Numbered from the stretch's first letter, positions 36,513 through 47,007 are shown. The stretch is 64,000 bases of DNA from Agrobacterium sp. AGB01 (GCF_014851585.1 NZ_JACVAB010000003.1:434001-498000), one strand, 5' to 3'. The notes: generated from the sequence alone by a model not told the origin. Numbers and translations: made by a program.

Positions 36513-37652
36513 GTGCATATTGTACTGGTAGACGACAGCAGGTCTGCTCTTTTTGCACTTGATATAGCAGTTCGGGAAATTCCCGGTGTGCATGTTATTG
36601 CATTTGAAGATCCCGCAAAGGCACTGGAACACTGCCTGAAATCCCCTATCGACCTTTTGATCGTTGACTTCACAATGCCCAAATATACCGGCATTGAGCT
36701 TGTGGCTGAACTCAAACGTCAGAACGTCCTGCAATATATCCCCGTCATCATGGTGACATCGGAAACGGAACGCAGCATCCGCATTCAGGCCATTGAGACT
36801 GGCGTAACCGACTTCATTGGCAAACCTTTTGACTCGATTGAACTGAAAGCGCGAGTGCGCAACCTTCTGGCGCTGCGCAGAGCACAACGCGACCTTTCCC
36901 AGCAGGCCAGCAGGCTTGTCGATGAAGTTGACAAGGCAACCGAAGAGCTTGCCGAGCGTGAAGAAGAAATCATCTGGCGATTGGCACGCGCAATCGAGTT
37001 TCGCGATGGCGATACTGGTGATCATATTTCCCGTGTCGCCCAGATCAGCAAGCTGATCGCAAAGGATCTCGGCCTCTCCAGTGAACACTGCCGCATGATC
37101 TATCTTGCTGCCCCCTTGCACGACGTTGGCAAAATCGGAATCTCCGATAGCGTGTTGCTCAAACCCGGCCGCTTGACGCCGGAGGAAATTACAGAGATGC
37201 GCAGACACGTCGAAATTGGCGTGCGGATACTCGAAAAAGGAACCTCCGATCTGGTTAGGATTGCCGAGGCGGTTGCCGGTGGCCATCATGAAAAATGGGA
37301 CGGCACCGGCTATCCAAAGGGCATTACCGGCGAAAACATTCCGATCGAAGCCCGCATCGTCGCAATCGCCGATGTTTTTGAAGCCCTGTGTTCAGAACGG
37401 CCTTACAAACGCGCTTGGCCCATTGAAGAGGCCCGCGACCACATCATCGCGCAAAGCGGCCTCCATTTCGACCCAGCCTGTGTGACGGCCTTTGAAAACC
37501 AATGGTCACGCATCGCCAGCCTCATGGCGCAGGATCTGCCAAAAACGATCGTTGATGTTCCCAGCTTGGAAACACCCGACGAACCGGCTGGCCCGAACCA
37601 AACCGTCTCTGAAAAACCCGCACCAGTACGAGAAACGTCCAATGTCAAGTAA
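36513..37652 (+). CDS. Response regulator with HD-GYP c-di-GMP phosphodiesterase domain (RpfG-like)
   Basis: This protein of about 379 residues joins a receiver domain to an HD-GYP domain, which hydrolyses cyclic di-GMP. From GTG 36513 it starts MHIVLVDDSRSALF, with phospho-acceptor D52 (IVDFTMP). A linker helix (residues about 125-150, QASRLVDEVDKATEELAEREEE) leads to the HD-GYP domain: EFRDGDTGDHISRV, LAAPLHDVGKIG and GHHEKWDGTGYPKG, with all metal-binding residues present. The upstream ATG at 36426 would add 29 residues with no domain match, and GGGG lies eight bases before the GTG. It opens the chemotaxis operon, which suggests that the pathway adjusts c-di-GMP as well as, or instead of, flagellar rotation. 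Confidence 0.92.
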   Translation: MHIVLVDDSRSALFALDIAVREIPGVHVIAFEDPAKALEHCLKSPIDLLIVDFTMPKYTGIELVAELKRQNVLQYIPVIMVTSETERSIRIQAIETGVTDFIGKPFDSIELKARVRNLLALRRAQRDLSQQASRLVDEVDKATEELAEREEEIIWRLARAIEFRDGDTGDHISRVAQISKLIAKDLGLSSEHCRMIYLAAPLHDVGKIGISDSVLLKPGRLTPEEITEMRRHVEIGVRILEKGTSDLVRIAEAVAGGHHEKWDGTGYPKGITGENIPIEARIVAIADVFEALCSERPYKRAWPIEEARDHIIAQSGLHFDPACVTAFENQWSRIASLMAQDLPKTIVDVPSLETPDEPAGPNQTVSEKPAPVRETSNVK

Positions 37653-37965
37653 TGCAACCGCTGAAACGCTGGTGTTCCCTCCCTCACTCTCCATCAGGCA
37701 GATATCCGGCACCCACGAACTGCTTTTAAAGCAGCTCGAGAAAGAAGACGCCCTGCTTCTGGACATTGCAGACGACGCTGACACTGACCTCAGCTTCATT
37801 CAACTGATCGAGGCCTCCCGCCTCTACGCCAAAAAACACGGAAAAACAGTCAGCCTGAAACACCCTGCCAGTGAAAACCTCCAGCAGACACTCCGCAGAA
37901 GCGGCTTCCTGTCACGTATGGACAAAGAGTCACGTCAGTTTTGGCTGCATGGAAAGGACATCTAA
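37642..37965 (+). CDS. STAS-domain protein of the chemotaxis cluster
   Basis: This is a 107-residue single-domain STAS protein (anti-sigma-factor-antagonist fold). It starts at ATG 37642, overlapping the end of the HD-GYP gene by 11 bases. Typical elements are LLLDIADDADTDLSFIQLIEASRLYAKKHGKTVSL, with the Ser of the D-x-S phospho-site motif (DLSF), and QQTLRRSGFL near the end. Small STAS proteins are found beside CheA genes in several alphaproteobacterial chemotaxis clusters; the role is not settled. It is followed by cheY with a TAATG overlap, so it is tightly coupled to the signalling genes. Confidence 0.8.
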   Translation: MSSNATAETLVFPPSLSIRQISGTHELLLKQLEKEDALLLDIADDADTDLSFIQLIEASRLYAKKHGKTVSLKHPASENLQQTLRRSGFLSRMDKESRQFWLHGKDI

Positions 37966-38333
37966 TGAGCGCCCATATTCTTACAGTCGACGACTCTGCC
38001 AGCATCCGCATGACCACAAAGATCGCGTTGACCAACGCCGGTTATCAGGTCACCGAAGCGGTTGATGGCCAGGACGGCCTTGCCAAGGCAAAGGGTGCGA
38101 CGTTCGACCTGATCATCACAGATTTGAACATGCCCAACATGAACGGTCTGGAAATGATCGAGGCATTGCGCCAGTCGCCGGCACATACCGGTATTCCGAT
38201 CATCTTCCTCACCACTGAGTCCGATGCCGACATGAAGGCGCGGGCCAAAGCTGCTGGCGCAACTGGCTGGCTGACTAAACCCTTCGACGCTGAAAACCTC
38301 GTCAAGATTGCCAAAAAGGTACTCGGAAAATGA
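37965..38333 (+). CDS. cheY: CheY-type single-domain response regulator
   Basis: This 122-residue receiver protein is the likely output messenger of the CheA encoded next. It has the acidic pocket at VDDSAS, phospho-acceptor D53 (ITDLNMP), the switch Thr in FLTTES (about residue 83) and Lys in WLTKPFDAEN. No output domain is attached. The start ATG overlaps the STAS stop (TAATG) and its own stop overlaps cheA (ATGA). No flagellar gene lies in the window, so the target cannot be told from context. Confidence 0.95.
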   Translation: MSAHILTVDDSASIRMTTKIALTNAGYQVTEAVDGQDGLAKAKGATFDLIITDLNMPNMNGLEMIEALRQSPAHTGIPIIFLTTESDADMKARAKAAGATGWLTKPFDAENLVKIAKKVLGK

Positions 38334-40324
38334 CCACGCTTGACCCGATTCAGGTTTTCAGGACGGAAGCGGCTGAGCTGTTCGAGCAGATCGAAAGCGG
38401 TCTGCTTGATCTGCTTCACGACCTTTCCGATCAAGATCAGATCGACGCCGTGTTTCGCGGCCTGCATACCCTGAAAGGGTCCGGCGCAATGTTCGGGTTT
38501 GAGGCGCTTGCCGCCTTTACCCATCATTGTGAAACGGCATTTGACCGGGTGCGCAAGGGCGAAGTACCCGCCACCAGCGAACTCATCGCAGCTGTTCTGG
38601 CAGCGCAGGACCACATGCGCGCCCTCGTAGAGAACCCGCTCGGTGTTCCCGGTGATATCGGCGACAAATTGCTGGCCAAACTGCATGACGCCGTTGGCGA
38701 GGGTAACCGCGGATCGGTAACCCATGTACCAGCCGCAGCCAAAGCGGTACAACCGGCACCAAAGCCGAAAGCGACGACATGGAACGTCAGCTTCCGCCTT
38801 CCAATCAACGCCATGGCAAACGGAACCAATCCGCTTGGTCTGTTGGATGAGCTGGATGAACTGGGTGAATGCGAAATCGTCGCGGACCTTTCAAAGGTCC
38901 CATCGCTCGATGTTCTCAATCCGAGCGATCTGCATGTCGGTTGGTCGGTAACGCTTACGACGGAGCAACCAAAGTCCGCCATCGAAGATGTTTTCATTTT
39001 CGTTATGGATGACATGGAAATCAACATTCGCCAGGTTGAAGACACTGCAGAAGTCGAAGAGACCCCTGTTGTAGAAGAAGTCCTTCAGACACCAGCGAAA
39101 GTCGCGCCAGCAGCAGCCCCGGTACAAAACGACGCCAAGAACGCCAAGGCCAACGAGAATGTCCGCGTTCCGGCAGAGCGGCTGGATGAACTGATGGACC
39201 GCGTCGGTGAATTGGTTATTGCCCAGTCGCGCCTGTCCCAATTGGCCGGTGGTAGCGCCGACATTCTGCTTCGCTCTGTTTCCGAGGATGTCGAACGTCT
39301 TTCGGGCGAGTTGCGCGATACCATGATGGTGTTGCGCATGGTGCCGATTGCCCAGCTTTTTGGCCGGTTCCGCCGTTTGATCCATGACCTTGCCCGCGAA
39401 ACCGGCAAACACATCGAACTGGTCACCGAAGGCGAAAGCACCGAGGTCGACAAGGGGGTCATTGAGCGCCTGGCAGATCCACTGGTCCACCTTGTGCGCA
39501 ATTCCTGTGACCATGGATTGGAAACACCGGAAGAACGAATTGCTGCAGGCAAGCCTGCAATTGGTACGATTACTCTGGTAGCACGCCAATCCGGTGGCGA
39601 TGTCACGATCAGCATTCGTGATGATGGTCGGGGTATTAACCGCGACCGTGTACGCGCCAAGGCTGAGTCTTCAGGGATTATCGCAGCGAACGCGGTTCTT
39701 GCAGATCAGGAACTCCTGCAACTGATCTTCCAACCCGGTTTTTCGACAGCCGCCCAGGTCACCAACCTGTCGGGCCGAGGTGTCGGAATGGATGTGGTCA
39801 AGCGCAGCGTCGAAGCGCTTCGCGGCACGATCAACGTCACCAGCACCACTGGCGTAGGATCCGAGATATCTCTGGCAATCCCGCTCACCCTTGCCATCAT
39901 CGATGGTCTGCTCGTACGGGTCGGCACGGGCTGCTACGTCATTCCATTGTCCGCTGTTGAAGAATGCCTTGAGCTTTCTCCCGAAGAAGACCTGCGTTCT
40001 CGCGGTCGGTCGTTCATCTCGCTGCGCGAAAGTCTCGTGCCATTCATCCGGTTGCGTGACCTCTTCAGAACAGGAACACCTCCGGACCAATTCCAGAAAG
40101 TCGTCGTCGTTTCGACGGGCTCGGAACGTGTGGGCTTGGTCGTTGACCAGATTATCGGGGATCACCAGACCGTCATCAAGGCGATGTCGAAACTGCATCA
40201 TGACGTATCCACCTTCTCAGGGGCGACAATTCTCGGCGACGGCAGCGTCGCTCTGATCCTCGACGTCGGCCATCTCGTGGCAGCGGGACAACACCAGGAG
40301 GCGCAGTTGCGCGCAGCAGGATGA
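38330..40324 (+). CDS. cheA: Chemotaxis histidine kinase CheA
   Basis: This 664-residue kinase phosphorylates CheY and CheB in response to receptors. The HPt domain has H46 (RGLHTLKGSG). A second globular domain at about 145-225 (WNVSFRLPINAMANGTNPLGLLDELDELGEC ... VFIFVMDDMEI) stands where the response-regulator-docking P2 usually lies. Then come the dimerisation helices (VPAERLDELMDRVGELVIAQSRL), the ATPase (N-box HLVRNSCDHGLETPEER, G1 DDGRGINRDR, G2 GRGVGMDVVKRSVEAL) and a C-terminal CheW-like domain (IIDGLLVRVGTGCYVIPL ... LVVDQIIGDHQTVIK). All catalytic motifs are intact. It is coupled to cheY and cheW by ATGA overlaps. Confidence 0.97.
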   Translation: MTTLDPIQVFRTEAAELFEQIESGLLDLLHDLSDQDQIDAVFRGLHTLKGSGAMFGFEALAAFTHHCETAFDRVRKGEVPATSELIAAVLAAQDHMRALVENPLGVPGDIGDKLLAKLHDAVGEGNRGSVTHVPAAAKAVQPAPKPKATTWNVSFRLPINAMANGTNPLGLLDELDELGECEIVADLSKVPSLDVLNPSDLHVGWSVTLTTEQPKSAIEDVFIFVMDDMEINIRQVEDTAEVEETPVVEEVLQTPAKVAPAAAPVQNDAKNAKANENVRVPAERLDELMDRVGELVIAQSRLSQLAGGSADILLRSVSEDVERLSGELRDTMMVLRMVPIAQLFGRFRRLIHDLARETGKHIELVTEGESTEVDKGVIERLADPLVHLVRNSCDHGLETPEERIAAGKPAIGTITLVARQSGGDVTISIRDDGRGINRDRVRAKAESSGIIAANAVLADQELLQLIFQPGFSTAAQVTNLSGRGVGMDVVKRSVEALRGTINVTSTTGVGSEISLAIPLTLAIIDGLLVRVGTGCYVIPLSAVEECLELSPEEDLRSRGRSFISLRESLVPFIRLRDLFRTGTPPDQFQKVVVVSTGSERVGLVVDQIIGDHQTVIKAMSKLHHDVSTFSGATILGDGSVALILDVGHLVAAGQHQEAQLRAAG

Positions 40325-40836
40325 ACCAGCACATTACAATCAATGCCGGTACCATTTGGAGCAAGGACGACGACGTAGAGGTTCTTACCTTCAGTCTCGC
40401 CGGAGAAACCTTCGCGATTGAAGCAGTCAAGGTCCAGGAAATCCTTGATCTTCTGCCCGAAACCTCGGTTCCAGGAAGCTTGCCTTTCGTTGGGAGTGTC
40501 ATCAATTTTCGCGGCAAAGTCATTCCGCTGGCGGACATCCGACTGGCCTTTGGAATGGAGGCTGGAGAAAAGACGATCGACAGTCGGATTGTGGTGATTG
40601 AGTTGCCACTTGGTGATGAACGCACGCTTATCGGAATTCGTACCGACAGAGTTTTTGAGGTCACCACCTTTTCAAAAAGCGCCAGTGAAGCCCCACCCAG
40701 CGTCGGAATGCGTTGGCGCGCAGATTACATCGATTGCCTGATCAAGCGGGAAAACCAGTTTGTTATCCTGCCGAACCTGGCGGCAATTTTCTCAAATCAC
40801 AATTCACAATCGGCGGCTGGACCCTCGCACGGTTAA
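40321..40836 (+). CDS. cheW: CheW coupling protein (first copy)
   Basis: This 171-residue adaptor links chemoreceptors to CheA. The CheW fold is visible from [31 protein letters not shown], through [23 protein letters not shown], to [16 protein letters not shown] and [19 protein letters not shown]. It overlaps the cheA stop by four bases and is followed after 25 bases by the first receptor gene. A second cheW lies at 44551, so each receptor may have a preferred adaptor or both mix in one array. Confidence 0.94.
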   Translation: MNQHITINAGTIWSKDDDVEVLTFSLAGETFAIEAVKVQEILDLLPETSVPGSLPFVGSVINFRGKVIPLADIRLAFGMEAGEKTIDSRIVVIELPLGDERTLIGIRTDRVFEVTTFSKSASEAPPSVGMRWRADYIDCLIKRENQFVILPNLAAIFSNHNSQSAAGPSHG

Positions 40837-40861
40837 ACTGAGCCAGAAATGGAGAACTAAC

Positions 40862-42556
40862 ATGCGTGCTTCGATCAAGTTGAAACTTGGACTAGCCTTC
40901 GGCTTCATCATCGTCATGCTCGTTGCGACCGCGAGCTACGGAATTCTGAGCCTTGGTAACCTCAACAATACGCTGGGAAGTGTTCTGCAGGGACCTGCTC
41001 TACGCCTCAAGCTGGCCCAAAATCTGAGCAACGAGCAGCTTCAGCAGCTACGGCAGCAAAAGAACTTGCTCCTGGCACCAGGTGCAGCAGAGATGCAGAA
41101 CTACATTACGCTCTCGGACAATGCGCGCCGTGCCTTCGATGAAAATTTCAACCAAGTGAACGCCCGCGCAACCGAACAGGGTAAGGCCATCTGGGCGAAA
41201 CTGGCTGACTTCACGGCAGAATTCCGCCGTCAGGACGACCGCATTCGCTCGTTGATGCTACAGGGCAACACTCCCGCAGCACTGCAGGTCTCTACAAACG
41301 AAGCACGCAAAGTCACAAACGAAATCGACGCGCTGCTCAGCGAAGTTGTTTCATTGGAAGAGACCCGCCTGGACGAAGCTGAAACGGCTGCCAATGCAAC
41401 CTACATCGACACCAGAACAATCATGATTTCCGTCGCTGCATTTGCGTTGGTCATCGCTGTTATCGCTGCATTCTGGATTGCACTTTCGATCAATAAGGGC
41501 TTGCGCAATGCGGTGCGTGCCGTACAGAGCGTCGCTGAAGGAGATCTGACTGAGTTCGCCGCTATTTCGAGCAAAGATGAAATCGGCGAAATGCTCAGCT
41601 ACCTGAATGGTATGATTGAAAGACTGCGCGGCGTTGTGGGCGATGCACTCTCCGCATCAGACAACGTATCGTCCGGCAGTCAGGAACTGTCTGCAAGTTC
41701 CGAGCAACTCTCGCAGGGTGCAACCGAGCAGGCCTCGTCAGCCGAAGAGGCATCCGCCTCGATGGAAGAAATGGCAGCCAACATCAAGCAGAATGCTGAC
41801 AACGCCGCACAGACTGAAAAGATTGCACGTCAGTCTTCCAAGGACGCCGAAGTCAGCGGTGAGGCTGTTGCCCGCGCCGTCAGCGCGATGCGCACGATCG
41901 CCGAAAAGATTTCCATCGTTCAGGAAATCGCCCGTCAGACCGACCTGCTCGCGCTTAATGCTGCGGTTGAGGCTGCCCGCGCAGGTGAGCATGGCAAAGG
42001 CTTTGCGGTTGTTGCTTCTGAAGTGCGCAAGCTGGCTGAACGCAGCCAGGCAGCGGCATCCGAGATCAGCTCCCTGTCCGGCGAAACTGTGCAGGTAGCC
42101 ACAGAGGCAGGCGAAATGCTGAACCGTCTGGTTCCGGATATCCGCAAAACCGCCGAACTGGTTGCTGAAATCTCGGCCGCGTGCCGCGAGCAGGACATCG
42201 GTGCATCGCAGATCAATGAAGCGATCCAGCAGCTCGACAAGGTAACGCAGCAGAATTCCGGCGCATCCGAAGAAATGTCGGCCACGTCAGAAGAACTTGC
42301 CGCGCAGGCAGAAGAACTGCAGAGCAGCATCGCCTTCTTCAAGGTTGACCGCGCCGCCACCTCGCAGTCCGCACCAGTGCGCAAGGCCGTTGGAAAGCCA
42401 CAATCAACTGCACGTCAGGTGGCGAAGCCTTCTTCCTTCAAACCGGCTCCGAGCGGTTCGGTCAAGGCTCAGCAGGCCAGAGCAAAGGGTTTCGCCCTTG
42501 ACATGTCGATGGGTGGACCGGATGCACACGACGCTGACTTCAAGGAAAGCGCCTGA
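40862..42556 (+). CDS. Transmembrane methyl-accepting chemotaxis protein (first copy)
   Basis: This 564-residue chemoreceptor has an N-terminal membrane anchor (9-31), a periplasmic helical-bundle sensor (about 32-185; contains [14 protein letters not shown]), a second membrane segment (186-209), one HAMP domain (210-262) and a long cytoplasmic signalling domain. The hairpin tip is [22 protein letters not shown] with [16 protein letters not shown] (about 355-395). The end [11 protein letters not shown] ... DADFKESA lacks a classic NWETF-type CheR pentapeptide. The start is ATG 40862 behind TGGAGA. The signalling part is nearly identical in protein sequence to the receptor at 42733. The sensed ligand is unknown. 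Confidence 0.95.
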   Translation: MRASIKLKLGLAFGFIIVMLVATASYGILSLGNLNNTLGSVLQGPALRLKLAQNLSNEQLQQLRQQKNLLLAPGAAEMQNYITLSDNARRAFDENFNQVNARATEQGKAIWAKLADFTAEFRRQDDRIRSLMLQGNTPAALQVSTNEARKVTNEIDALLSEVVSLEETRLDEAETAANATYIDTRTIMISVAAFALVIAVIAAFWIALSINKGLRNAVRAVQSVAEGDLTEFAAISSKDEIGEMLSYLNGMIERLRGVVGDALSASDNVSSGSQELSASSEQLSQGATEQASSAEEASASMEEMAANIKQNADNAAQTEKIARQSSKDAEVSGEAVARAVSAMRTIAEKISIVQEIARQTDLLALNAAVEAARAGEHGKGFAVVASEVRKLAERSQAAASEISSLSGETVQVATEAGEMLNRLVPDIRKTAELVAEISAACREQDIGASQINEAIQQLDKVTQQNSGASEEMSATSEELAAQAEELQSSIAFFKVDRAATSQSAPVRKAVGKPQSTARQVAKPSSFKPAPSGSVKAQQARAKGFALDMSMGGPDAHDADFKESA

Positions 42557-42569
42557 AACAAGACAATCT

Positions 42570-42613
42570 GATGCCGGTTAATCCGGCATCACACCACCGC
42601 GTGTATGCGGTGG
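42570..42613 (+). other. Two tandem hairpins between the chemoreceptor genes
   Basis: GATGCCGG (42570-42577) pairs with CCGGCATC (42583-42590), and CCACCGC (42594-42600) pairs with GCGGTGG (42607-42613). Neither has a T-run. They sit 14-57 bases after the first receptor's stop codon, in a 176-base gap inside an otherwise tight operon, and may protect or process the mRNA. Confidence 0.55.
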
Positions 42614-42732
42614 CCCAAAGGGTCGCACGGACCTGCAGACAGGTGGATGTCTCGCCCCACTGCATTCTCAAAGCTTTTCTTCCGTGAAGTATGAAGAGCC
42701 AACTTCGCACATTACCGTCATCGGGGACATAC

Positions 42733-44547
42733 ATGCGTCTGACTATCAAACTGAAACTGGCAATGGCCTTCGGTCTTGTTATTACACTGCTCGCCATCAC
42801 CGCGGGCTACGGCATTTATAGCCTGGCAAATCTGAATCAGGCCGTGACGGACATCATCGCAGGTCCGGCGCATCGTCTCGAAAGCGCCCAGAACCTAAGC
42901 AACATTCAGCTTCGGATCACCCGCTCTCAGATGAACATGGCGACGGCAACCAATAGTGCGGATGTTGCAAAATACATCGAAGCTAGCTCCACAAACCGTC
43001 AGCGCTTTGATGAACAGGTCAATGAACTCGAGCAGGCATCCACAACCGAAGACGGCAAGCGTGGTTGGAGAGAAGTTCGTGCTGCGAGTGCTCGCCTCTT
43101 CGCGATTGACGATCAGATCCGGGAATTTGCACGCGTCAACAACGCGACAGAGGCAGTCCGTCTTGCCACTGGCCAGGGACGGCTTATCGTGGATGAAATC
43201 GAGGCTTTGATCACAGCCCGTGTCGAGGCGAACAAGGCCTCAATGGTCCAGGCAGACCAGGACACAAATGAGCAGTACACGGCCACTCGCGACTATATCA
43301 TAGGACTGACAGTCATTGCACTTGTGCTCGCGATTAGTGCAGCGTTGTGGATTGCTCTTGGCATCAACCGCGGCTTGAAAAAAATCATGGTTGTCGCTGA
43401 AGCTGTTGCGCTTGGCGATCTCAATCAGGATGTCGACATCAAGACGAATGATGAAATCAAGGATCTCGTTAACCGCATCAATGTGATGACGGGCAACCTG
43501 CGCAACACCGCTTCTATCGCCGACCAGATTGCCGACGGTGATCTGACTGTGACGCCAACACCGCTGTCCGACAAGGACACGCTCGGATTGGCACTGGAAC
43601 GTATGGTTGAGCGTCTTCGCGGCGTTGTTGCAGACGCACTGTCTGCCTCAGACAATGTCTCTTCCGGCAGTCAGGAATTGTCTGCAAGCTCTGAGCAGCT
43701 TTCTCAGGGTGCAACCGAACAGGCATCATCCGCCGAAGAAGCCTCTGCGTCAATGGAAGAGATGGCTGCCAATATCAAACAAAACGCCGACAACGCAGCG
43801 CAGACAGAGAAGATTGCTCGCCAGTCCTCTAAGGATGCCGAAGCAAGCGGCGAGGCTGTGGGTCGTGCGGTCAGCGCAATGCGTACCATCGCCGAAAAAA
43901 TCTCGATCGTTCAGGAGATCGCACGTCAGACAGACCTTCTCGCTCTCAATGCCGCTGTAGAAGCAGCCCGTGCGGGTGAACATGGCAAGGGTTTTGCGGT
44001 CGTCGCTTCCGAAGTCCGCAAGCTCGCCGAACGCAGCCAGGCAGCTGCATCGGAAATCAGTTCACTCTCCGGTGAGACCGTTCAGGTCGCGACGGAAGCG
44101 GGCGAAATGCTCAACCGTCTCGTACCTGACATTCGCAAGACAGCTGAACTTGTTTCCGAAATTTCGGCCGCTTGCCGCGAACAGGATATCGGTGCGAGCC
44201 AGATCAACGAAGCGATTCAGCAGCTGGACAAGGTCACGCAGCAGAACTCCGGTGCCTCCGAAGAAATGTCTGCAACATCCGAAGAGCTTGCCGCGCAGGC
44301 AGAAGAGCTGCAGAGCAGCATCGCCTTCTTCCGCGTTGATCGTACCGTAGTTCCGCAAGCCGCTGCGGTTCGCAAACCCGCCGCAAAGCCTGTAATTGCT
44401 GCACGACCTGTCGCCAAGGCACCAGCATCGAGATCCGCAACAGCGAACTCGGTCGCATCTCAGCAAGCTCGGGCAAAAGGCTTCGCTCTCGACATGTCCA
44501 TGGGCGGACCCGACGCAGGCGATGCAGATTTTAGAGAAAGTGCCTGA
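42733..44547 (+). CDS. Transmembrane methyl-accepting chemotaxis protein (second copy, tandem HAMP)
   Basis: This 604-residue chemoreceptor has the same layout as the one at 40862: membrane anchor, periplasmic helical sensor ([23 protein letters not shown]), second membrane segment ([24 protein letters not shown]), then cytoplasmic part. It carries an extra HAMP-like unit, seen as [30 protein letters not shown] followed by [26 protein letters not shown]. From [16 protein letters not shown] to the hairpin and on to SSIAFF it is almost identical to the first copy, yet codons differ at many third positions, so conservation is by selection, not recent copying. It ends DADFRESA. The start is ATG 42733 ([14 protein letters not shown]). 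Confidence 0.95.
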   Translation: MRLTIKLKLAMAFGLVITLLAITAGYGIYSLANLNQAVTDIIAGPAHRLESAQNLSNIQLRITRSQMNMATATNSADVAKYIEASSTNRQRFDEQVNELEQASTTEDGKRGWREVRAASARLFAIDDQIREFARVNNATEAVRLATGQGRLIVDEIEALITARVEANKASMVQADQDTNEQYTATRDYIIGLTVIALVLAISAALWIALGINRGLKKIMVVAEAVALGDLNQDVDIKTNDEIKDLVNRINVMTGNLRNTASIADQIADGDLTVTPTPLSDKDTLGLALERMVERLRGVVADALSASDNVSSGSQELSASSEQLSQGATEQASSAEEASASMEEMAANIKQNADNAAQTEKIARQSSKDAEASGEAVGRAVSAMRTIAEKISIVQEIARQTDLLALNAAVEAARAGEHGKGFAVVASEVRKLAERSQAAASEISSLSGETVQVATEAGEMLNRLVPDIRKTAELVSEISAACREQDIGASQINEAIQQLDKVTQQNSGASEEMSATSEELAAQAEELQSSIAFFRVDRTVVPQAAAVRKPAAKPVIAARPVAKAPASRSATANSVASQQARAKGFALDMSMGGPDAGDADFRESA

Positions 44548-44550
44548 TCT

Positions 44551-45045
44551 ATGACCAATGTATCCTCCGAAGGTCAGTTTGTTACATTCAGCCTGGGTGA
44601 CGAAGTCTTTGCGGTACCTGTTGAGGTGGTTCGTGAAATCCTCGATCATGAGGATGCATTCAAGATCCCACACGGACCGGATTATCTTCTTGGCTTGCGC
44701 GATGTGCGTGGACAAGGCGTTCCGGTCATTGACCTCAGACTTCGCTTAGGCATGAGCGGGACGGTCAAGACACCCCACACCAGGATGTTAGTTCTCGATA
44801 TTCCAATGACCGAGCGCGTACTTGCGCTCGGCTTGGTGGCCGACAAGGTGTTTGAGGTCACTCCTTTCAGGGGTGACCAGATCGAAACAGCGCCTGACAT
44901 TGGGGTAAACTGGAGTTCGGACTACATAGCCGGGGTGGTGAGGCGTGAAAGTGACTTCGTGGTCATCATAGACCTCGCACGCCTTTTCTCCGATGCCGCT
45001 GGCGTGCTTTCGCGCCCATCCAGCCGCTCTGGCCAAGCCGCATAA
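44551..45045 (+). CDS. cheW: CheW coupling protein (second copy)
   Basis: This 164-residue CheW-family adaptor begins three bases after the second receptor's stop. It shows FVTFSLGDEVFAVPVEVVREILDHEDAFKIPHGPDYLLGLRDVRGQGVPVIDLRLRLGM, then LALGLVADKVFEVTPF and DYIAGVVRRESDFVVIIDLARLF. It is diverged from the first CheW of the operon. It precedes cheR, whose ribosome binding site AAAGGAG overlaps this gene's stop codon. Confidence 0.94.
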   Translation: MTNVSSEGQFVTFSLGDEVFAVPVEVVREILDHEDAFKIPHGPDYLLGLRDVRGQGVPVIDLRLRLGMSGTVKTPHTRMLVLDIPMTERVLALGLVADKVFEVTPFRGDQIETAPDIGVNWSSDYIAGVVRRESDFVVIIDLARLFSDAAGVLSRPSSRSGQAA

Positions 45046-45058
45046 AGGAGCTTTTGTC

Positions 45059-45907
45059 TTGAATGCGACTGCAAGAAACACCTTTGATGACAGCCTTAGC
45101 CAACGAGACTTTCGTCAACTCGCGGCTTACATCTATGATTATTGCGGCATCAAGATGCCCGATACAAAACGATCAATGCTGGAAGGTCGCCTTCGCAAGA
45201 GATTGCGGGCGACAGGCTGTGGGACATTCAGCGCCTACTGTAACTATCTGTTTCGAGAAGGTGGCATGGATGCAGAGTCCATTCACCTGATCGATGTCGT
45301 TACGACCAACAAGACAGACTTTTTCCGTGAACCGAACCATTTCGAGTATATGGAACAGGTCGCTCTTCCGACACTTGCGAGAGATGGTCATCGTCGTATT
45401 CGCACCTGGAGTTCGGCATGTTCAACAGGTGCCGAACCCTACACTATGGCCATGGTACTGGCAGAAGCTGTCGAGAGAAATGTGATCCAGGACTACAGTA
45501 TCCTGGCAACGGACCTTTCAACGGATGTCCTGAAAAAAGCGCATAGCGGTGTATACGCACGTGATCTGCTAGAGCCTGTTCCTGCTCCACTGGCAAAAAA
45601 ATACGTCATGCAACCGGTAGACAAACACAGGAATGACGTCCGCATCTCTCCCGCACTGAGGTCAAAAGTAGGGTTTGCCCGTCTTAATCTGATGGATGCT
45701 AAGTACCAGATCGGCGAGCCTGTTCAGATGATTTTCTGCCGGAATGTCCTCATTTATTTTGACAAGAAAACGCAGGTGCACGTGTTGTCGCGCCTTTGTG
45801 AAAACCTTGTCTCAGGTGGATATTTGTTTATCGGTCATTCTGAAACCGTCACGGGGATCGATCTTCCGATACGACAAGTTGCCAACACCGTGTTCAAGAA
45901 GAACTAA
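45059..45907 (+). CDS. cheR: Chemoreceptor methyltransferase CheR
   Basis: This protein of about 282 residues methylates chemoreceptor glutamates using S-adenosylmethionine. The N-terminal helical domain ([36 protein letters not shown]) is followed by the catalytic domain with [21 protein letters not shown]-binding [35 protein letters not shown] and [13 protein letters not shown] start it at TTG 45059: AAAGGAG (45044-45050) lies eight bases upstream, and the alternative in-frame start at 44993 would lie inside cheW. The ending [11 protein letters not shown] is typical. Confidence 0.94.
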   Translation: MNATARNTFDDSLSQRDFRQLAAYIYDYCGIKMPDTKRSMLEGRLRKRLRATGCGTFSAYCNYLFREGGMDAESIHLIDVVTTNKTDFFREPNHFEYMEQVALPTLARDGHRRIRTWSSACSTGAEPYTMAMVLAEAVERNVIQDYSILATDLSTDVLKKAHSGVYARDLLEPVPAPLAKKYVMQPVDKHRNDVRISPALRSKVGFARLNLMDAKYQIGEPVQMIFCRNVLIYFDKKTQVHVLSRLCENLVSGGYLFIGHSETVTGIDLPIRQVANTVFKKN

Positions 45908-45915
45908 CTAGCGTT

Positions 45916-47007
45916 ATGTCCAAGAAGATCCGCGTCCTCATCGTTGACGATTCTGCGAGTGTCCGACAGACGCTCACAGCGGTCCTGCAGTCCGATCCGC
46001 AGATCGAAGTGATCGGCGCAGCCGCCGATCCCTTCATCGCCGCCAAGCGAATACAAGAAGAGATCCCCGACGTCATCACACTTGACGTCGAGATGCCGCG
46101 TATGGACGGGATCACCTTTCTTCGCAAATTGATGTCACAACATCCGATCCCAGTGGTGATGTGTTCCTCATTGACGGAATCCGGCTCGGAAACGCTGCTC
46201 CAGGCTCTCGAAGCCGGCGCCGTCGATGTTATCCTCAAGCCCAAAATTGGCGCAGCGGACCATCTTGCAGAGTCTGCCATGAGGATATGCGAAGTCGTGA
46301 AGAGTGCTGCACAGGCAAGGCTAGGACGTCGTAAGATTACGTCCGCCCGCCAGTCGGAACTCAGCGGGCCAACTGCCAAGCTGACGGCTGATGCAGTCCT
46401 GCCTCCTCCCTCGGGCAAGGCGATGGCTCGCACCACGGAAATGGTCGTCTGCGTGGGTGCCTCGACCGGTGGCACAGAAGCACTGCGCGAAATGCTGGAG
46501 AAACTTCCTGCCAATGCACCTGGCATCGTCATTGTCCAGCATATGCCGGAAAAATTCACCGCAGCTTTTGCCAAACGTCTCAACAGCCTGTGCGAGATGG
46601 AAATCAAAGAAGCGGCCGACGGTGACCCTGTGTTGCGTGGTCATGTGTTGATTGCACCGGGTGACAAACACATGTTGCTGGAGCGCCAGGGCGCCCGTTA
46701 TCATGTGTCCGTCCGCACCGGTCCCCTGGTATCACGTCACCGCCCGTCTGTTGACGTGCTTTTCCGTTCGGCAGCGCGCGCCGCCGGCGCCAATGCCATG
46801 GGTGTCATCATGACCGGCATGGGTGACGACGGCGCACGTGGCATGCTGGAAATGCATCAGGCTGGTGCTTTCACCGTATCTCAGGATGAAGCAAGTTCCG
46901 TCGTTTTCGGCATGCCGAAAGAAGCAATCGCCCATGGCGGTGTCGAAAAGATCCTGCCACTCGACCGCATAGCCGCAGAGATATTGGCTGAAGATCGCCG
47001 GCGATAA
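45916..47007 (+). CDS. cheB: Chemoreceptor methylesterase CheB
   Basis: This 363-residue enzyme removes receptor methyl groups when phosphorylated by CheA. The receiver domain has the acidic pair at VDDSAS and phospho-site D57 ([11 protein letters not shown]). A linker (about 110-172) leads to the esterase with catalytic S183 (GASTGG), H209 (VQHMPEKF) and Asp in [11 protein letters not shown] (about 304). All three triad residues are present. It follows cheR after eight bases. No cheD is present in the window. Confidence 0.96.
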   Translation: MSKKIRVLIVDDSASVRQTLTAVLQSDPQIEVIGAAADPFIAAKRIQEEIPDVITLDVEMPRMDGITFLRKLMSQHPIPVVMCSSLTESGSETLLQALEAGAVDVILKPKIGAADHLAESAMRICEVVKSAAQARLGRRKITSARQSELSGPTAKLTADAVLPPPSGKAMARTTEMVVCVGASTGGTEALREMLEKLPANAPGIVIVQHMPEKFTAAFAKRLNSLCEMEIKEAADGDPVLRGHVLIAPGDKHMLLERQGARYHVSVRTGPLVSRHRPSVDVLFRSAARAAGANAMGVIMTGMGDDGARGMLEMHQAGAFTVSQDEASSVVFGMPKEAIAHGGVEKILPLDRIAAEILAEDRRR

